Positions 34,001-36,731 of a DNA stretch of 36,731 nt are shown piece after piece. Every line of letters starts with the position of its first letter. Position 1 is the stretch's first letter. Source of the stretch: Paracoccaceae bacterium (GTDB lineage Bacteria; Pseudomonadota; Alphaproteobacteria; Rhodobacterales; Rhodobacteraceae); NCBI GenBank assembly GCA_002697345.1, contig NZVE01000069.1, positions 1 to 36,731 of the forward strand, read 5' to 3'. Position numbers and translations under genes: made by a program. The notes under the pieces are model-generated. The model was not told the origin of the DNA. It saw only the letters and a list, made by a program, of their open reading frames with translations, and ran no database searches.

Positions 34001-34504
34001 ATCGCGTCTCTAAATAAAGAAGGTAGAGAACGAATTTTAACTGCATTCGAACAAGTTAATGAGAATTTCAGTAACCTTTTTAAGCATTTATTTAATGGTG
34101 GTGATGGAAAACTTGTGATGGTTGAGAGTGATGACCCCTTAGATGCAGGACTTGAAATCATGTGTCAGCCTCCAGGAAAAAAGCTTTCTACACTATCACT
34201 TCTATCAGGTGGAGAGCAAACACTTACTGCCTTGGCGCTAATATTTGCTGTTTTTCTTGCTAACCCAGCACCGTTATGTGTGCTAGATGAGGTCGATGCG
34301 CCGCTTGATGACGCAAATGTAACTCGGTTTTGTGATTTGCTAGACGAAATGAACCGTCGTACTAATACACGTTTCTTAATTATCACCCATCATGCTGTTA
34401 CTATGTCCCGGATGGATCGTTTGTTTGGAGTAACTATGGGAGAGTTAGGGGTGAGCCAATTAGTTTCTGTTGATTTAAAAAGAGCTGAAGCGCTAGTAGC
34501 TTAG
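31049..34504 (+). CDS. smc: Chromosome segregation ATPase SMC
   Basis: Structural maintenance of chromosomes protein, dimeric ATPase for chromosome organisation with ScpA/ScpB. About 1151 aa: N-terminal head with Walker A GPNGCGKSN near 31-39, a long coiled coil (about 150-500), the hinge (about 500-650), a second coiled coil, and a C-terminal head with signature LSGGEQ at 1052-1057 and Walker B LCVLDEVDAPLDD with catalytic Glu1081. The frame opens upstream to a GTG at 31001, but the family starts RFSKLRLNGFKSFVD. A TTG at 31049 gives exactly that, with GAAGGG at 31039-31044 a few bases before. It converges on an MltB-type gene, 14 nt away. Confidence 0.92.
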   Translation: MRFSKLRLNGFKSFVDSTDLVISDGLTGVVGPNGCGKSNLLEALRWVMGENRPKAMRGSGMDDVIFSGAASRPAKNFAEVALKIDNSDRSAPTEYDQFSEFEVVRRIARDSGSAYKVNSKDARARDVQMLFADASTGAHSPALVRQGQIAELINAKPKSRRRILEEAAGISGLYQRRHEAELKLSGADTNLSRLDDTIEQLASQIGHLAKQAKQAVRYREIGEELRKLEGQLLYIKWKEAESIRVSAELEKEKSQLRASEVETEAKKFLNEREVLEDTLPQLREDNSNFAKKLQDLLVQREFLVNSEKQILQDISKLQADIDQLEFDIIRETSLNQDAVETLKRLEIEKAELALVGENYSSRLEAAIEDSRVSALDLQGLELRLSNQTEDNARLMAQHQSAEGLYEELKATLVRIISEEKKANIELEASRIIVASESLKATEAKDKFRDAKIEFELADSQLEKINLSRNDVQSKEAKARAISSEAEGIETALRAESGAVSRLLDRETSEIKQIIDRIKVKPGYELALGAAFQDDLKNPEIEKDVGTGWINLKPDYPAQNLPGDVEPLSSFVSGPELLSRRITQIGVVSNKLGAKLQSQLMPGQRLVSKEGACWRWDGFKVEAVDASTSSALRLQQLNRLEELKQELEQAISKSLGSRQAHTSLQAELLELTNFDQETRLTRQNADKIMTELNRVMSSAESEKSIAEGKVENLLLTVARYKNDSDNIQKRLLEAEKAINNLGDLKFARNELEKLKEEVIVSRTTMISKRGVAESIRTENEIRVQRLKEIDEHFLVWVSRREFAEDRIKELKSRRVILEEKLKVSEKKPNELVLEQDQLQEKIHSSEVFAHDVAEQLKTAEGLLRQALESERTSERVASEAREDRARNEVLLESALSNVVVCLKKIKDEYDTSPELLRSDLQLDSENTTESWKLEEKVDRLKRQRDNLGAVNLRAEEDAKEVQEQYDFIKGEKDELTEAIKKLRSGIASLNKEGRERILTAFEQVNENFSNLFKHLFNGGDGKLVMVESDDPLDAGLEIMCQPPGKKLSTLSLLSGGEQTLTALALIFAVFLANPAPLCVLDEVDAPLDDANVTRFCDLLDEMNRRTNTRFLIITHHAVTMSRMDRLFGVTMGELGVSQLVSVDLKRAEALVA

Positions 34505-34518
34505 AATAAGATAAATTT

Positions 34519-35739
34519 TTATAGATTTTGCAACAAATATTTTGTAGGCCATCCATCTGCTGGAATACCAAGTTCTTTTTGTTTAATTTTCACAGCTTCT
34601 CTAGTTTTTTTTCCTAAAATACCGTCAATTTTTCCTACAATATAGCCTTTTTGATGGAGTTTACTTTGAAGCAATAACATTTCACTAGAACTTAACATTG
34701 GCTCGGGGGATCCTAAGCGATATCTAGGCTCGTTAGAGAGTAGCGTGGCAAAATAGGAAGCTGTCGTTACGTAGACGAAACTATTATTCCAATTTAAGAG
34801 TACTTTGTAGTTTGGATAGATGAGGAATGCTGGGCCTTTTCTTCCCATCGGTAAAATTAATGACACATCCGCACCAGTTTGGAAGGAACCAACTCGTGGC
34901 CGCACATTAAGATTCTTCCAATGCTCTATGGGCATTGCTGGGCTTAGGCCTGTTTGAGACCAATCCATACTTTCAGGAACCCTTACTTCCAGTAACCAAG
35001 GTTGATTTCGCTTCCAGCCCATAGAGGTTAATTTTTCAGCCATCGAAAATAGCGCATCAATTGGTGAAGAAGTTATATCTACGTCACCATCGCCGTCACC
35101 ATCAGTACCGTTTTCAAGGAGATCTAGAGGTAACATTTGGAGCATGCCTATTTCACCAGCCCAAGCACCTTTAGTTTTTCTAGGATGAAACTTATTTTGT
35201 TTGAATAATTCCAATGCACCGAATACCTGCGGGAGAAAGAGTTCTGGGCGTCTACAGTCATGGCTCAGAGTTAAAAGAGCATTTAAAGTATTGTATTCTC
35301 CTTGAAACAACCCAAAATCAGTCTCCAGTGCCCAAAATGCTAATAAAATTTCTTTTGGTACCCCATATTGACGCTTAATTTTACTAAAGGTTTCTTTATA
35401 TCTCCGCTTATTTATGCCAGCATTTTGAAGCCTGTGAGGCGATATTACGGCATTTGAAAAGTCAATGAAACTTTTTCTAAATATTTTTTGAGATTGGTCT
35501 GCTTTTAAGACTGCAGGGTCAATTTGTGCGGAAGAAAAGAAATCGTTTACTAGTTCTACGTTGTATCCCATAGAAACAGATGCTTCCTTTATATCTAAAA
35601 GGAAAGATTTGAAAGGACCGCCACATTGTACTTTTCCATGTGCATTACTAGATAAAAATATTGCTCCTAGTAAGAAAATTAAAATGATGTTTGTTAAGAA
35701 ATTAAATAACCCAATAACATCAGATTTTATTTTCAACAT
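34519..35739 (-). CDS. MltB-type lytic murein transglycosylase with C-terminal peptidoglycan-binding domain
   Basis: Periplasmic peptidoglycan-cleaving enzyme, 406 aa. Residues 11-34 form a hydrophobic signal segment ending ANAHG-like. The SLT_2 lytic domain (about 40-335) has catalytic Glu139 in AFWALETDFGLFQG and GEIGMLQMLP. An acidic loop DGDGDGDVD near 216-224 resembles a Ca-binding loop. A PG_binding_1 domain follows (about 345-406: LQSKLHQKGYIVGKIDGILGKKTREAVKIKQ). Its start overlaps the cobD stop by one base (TAATG), coupling a cell-wall enzyme to a cobalamin gene. Two lytic transglycosylases are thus in this window. Converges on smc. Confidence 0.92.
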   Translation of the reverse strand: MLKIKSDVIGLFNFLTNIILIFLLGAIFLSSNAHGKVQCGGPFKSFLLDIKEASVSMGYNVELVNDFFSSAQIDPAVLKADQSQKIFRKSFIDFSNAVISPHRLQNAGINKRRYKETFSKIKRQYGVPKEILLAFWALETDFGLFQGEYNTLNALLTLSHDCRRPELFLPQVFGALELFKQNKFHPRKTKGAWAGEIGMLQMLPLDLLENGTDGDGDGDVDITSSPIDALFSMAEKLTSMGWKRNQPWLLEVRVPESMDWSQTGLSPAMPIEHWKNLNVRPRVGSFQTGADVSLILPMGRKGPAFLIYPNYKVLLNWNNSFVYVTTASYFATLLSNEPRYRLGSPEPMLSSSEMLLLQSKLHQKGYIVGKIDGILGKKTREAVKIKQKELGIPADGWPTKYLLQNL

Positions 35740-36665
35740 TACATTAACCAGTACATAATAGATCCAAAAGAAACCAAACTAAAGATTATTAACCAAATCT
35801 GCCACAGAAATTTGGTACAGTCCGCTATATGATTTGGTGAAAGTATATAATCACCTTCAGGATTTATATATGGGTCAGAACCATCTACTCCATTATAGCT
35901 TCTAGGGCCGGCTAATGCTATATTTAACAATGTTGCCATTGCAGTTTCTGGCCAACCTGCATTAGGAGAGCGGTGTAATTTTGCATCTCGCAATACTATG
36001 TGTATCTTGTCAAATTTTAAATTTGAAAGGAGAATGATCATTGCTGACAATCTTGCTGGCACCCAATTAACAATATCATCTAATTTTGCAGTTGCCCATC
36101 CAAACTCTTCGTACCTATCACTTTTGTGGGCTATCATACTGTCTGCAGTATTTATTACTTTATATGCAAAAAGACCTGGTAAACCCAATAAAATATACCA
36201 AAATAAGGGAGCTATAAATCCATCTGACAGATTTTCTGCTGCGCTTTCAACTGTGCTACGAACCACTCCAGATTCATCTAAATTACTAATATCACGACCT
36301 ACTATTTTTGCGACCATTATTCTTCCCTCAGCGAGACTTAACCTAAGGGCTTCAGCAACCGCTGTCACATGATCTATAAGACTCCTAAAAGCCAATAAGA
36401 CTGCTACTGAAAGCACCTCTAAAATCCAAAGTTGAGGGATTGAAGCTATTGCATAGCCCAATAAAATAGATACCGCAACTAAGCCACCCAATGTGAGAAC
36501 ACCGTTTCTTAACCTATTCTGACCTCGGTTAAAGTTTGTATCACACCAATTTATTATGTTACCAATTATGACAACAGGATGAGGTGCTCGGTTCCAAATA
36601 ATTTTTGGTTCACCAAATATAGCATCTAAGAGCATACCAATGGACAGAACTAACAGGGCACTCAA
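35739..36665 (-). CDS. cobD: Adenosylcobinamide-phosphate synthase
   Basis: Membrane enzyme (CbiB/CobD family) attaching aminopropanol phosphate to adenosylcobyric acid. The 308-aa protein has several hydrophobic helices. The family motifs DAIFGEPKIIWNRAPHPVVIIG near the N-terminus, GRDISNLDESGVVRSTVESAAENLSDGFIAPLFW (123-156) and NTADSMIAHKSDRYEEFGWATAKLDDIVNWVPAR all fit. The start is TTG at 36665, overlapping the cobC stop by two bases, as the N-terminus SALLVLSIGMLLDA is expected. The gene is translationally coupled to the MltB-type gene downstream. Confidence 0.95.
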   Translation of the reverse strand: MSALLVLSIGMLLDAIFGEPKIIWNRAPHPVVIIGNIINWCDTNFNRGQNRLRNGVLTLGGLVAVSILLGYAIASIPQLWILEVLSVAVLLAFRSLIDHVTAVAEALRLSLAEGRIMVAKIVGRDISNLDESGVVRSTVESAAENLSDGFIAPLFWYILLGLPGLFAYKVINTADSMIAHKSDRYEEFGWATAKLDDIVNWVPARLSAMIILLSNLKFDKIHIVLRDAKLHRSPNAGWPETAMATLLNIALAGPRSYNGVDGSDPYINPEGDYILSPNHIADCTKFLWQIWLIIFSLVSFGSIMYWLM

Positions 36666-36731
36666 TTCAAAACCTTTTGGATTCGTTTCCAGTCAGATTC
36701 TCTTTTTGGCAACCCGAAACGAATCCAGTTT
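36662..36731 (-). CDS. cobC: C-terminal end of threonine-phosphate decarboxylase-like CobC (cut by window edge)
   Basis: The last 22 codons of a minus-strand frame entering from the right edge read NWIRFGLPKRESDWKRIQ followed by KVLN and a TGA at 36662-36664. The IRFGLP-x-x-E-x-DW-x-R pattern matches the conserved C-terminus of CobC/CobD-type PLP decarboxylases, which make aminopropanol phosphate for the next step. Its stop overlaps the cobD TTG start, so cobC-cobD form the usual pair. Only the tail is present, so the call rests on a short match plus context. Confidence 0.75.
   Translation of the reverse strand, partial: NWIRFGLPKRESDWKRIQKVLN

Overview
The window reads as a gene-dense, AT-rich chromosomal stretch from a free-living, probably marine, alphaproteobacterium. 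Three things point towards Rhodobacterales or a close relative: the slt / dapA / smpB / sseA neighbourhood, an aerobic-type cobalamin set (CobN, CobO, CobW, CbtA/CbtB, CobD, CobC), and an SMC whose N-terminus fits the alphaproteobacterial form. Intergenic gaps are mostly short, and many stops and starts overlap (TAATG, ATGA), as in a streamlined genome. I see no transposase, integrase, phage gene, CRISPR array, tRNA or rRNA. The lineage call is inference from gene content only.

Layout, left to right. 1-1.6 kb (+): an aldo/keto reductase and a VOC-family ring-cleavage-type dioxygenase. 1.65-5.3 kb (-): htpG behind a heat-shock-like (RpoH) promoter, preceded by a TPR-sulfotransferase. 5.5-7.3 kb (+): a beta-keto acid cleavage enzyme (BKACE) with a short-chain dehydrogenase. 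7.3-8.2 kb (-): trhO. 8.3-10.2 kb (+): pncA-pncB, NAD salvage. 10.2-17.3 kb (-): dapA, smpB, sseA, an aromatic/aspartate aminotransferase, a queuosine-precursor transporter (yhhQ), a possible 18-codon leader ORF with an extreme Shine-Dalgarno and a terminator, arfB, then an AGXT2L-type phospho-lyase and its probable kinase. 17.5-19.4 kb (+): soluble lytic transglycosylase. 19.4-20.9 kb (-): an EamA transporter and mnmD. 21.0-23.7 kb (+): an FAD oxidoreductase (probably the MnmC oxidase half) and an acetolactate-synthase-like ThDP enzyme. 23.7-30.8 kb (-): a cobalamin riboswitch controlling cbtB-cbtA-cobW-GNAT-cobN, with cobO downstream. 31.0-34.5 kb (+): smc. 34.5-36.7 kb (-): the end of cobC, cobD, and an MltB-type transglycosylase.

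The genes group by function. There are two ribosome-rescue factors (SmpB and ArfB). Three genes act on the tRNA wobble position (trhO, mnmD and the queuosine-precursor transporter). There are two peptidoglycan lytic enzymes plus dapA for the diaminopimelate and lysine branch. NAD salvage is a two-gene unit, and cobalt uptake and corrin insertion sit under a B12 riboswitch.

The least explained parts, and the best candidates for something undescribed, are: (i) the 18-codon ORF with a 12-nt match to the anti-SD tail and a terminator 18 nt before arfB; (ii) the arfB / phospho-lyase / kinase unit, which predicts a phosphorylate-then-eliminate route for an amino alcohol; (iii) the GNAT acetyltransferase coupled between cobW and cobN; (iv) the BKACE-SDR pair of unknown substrate.
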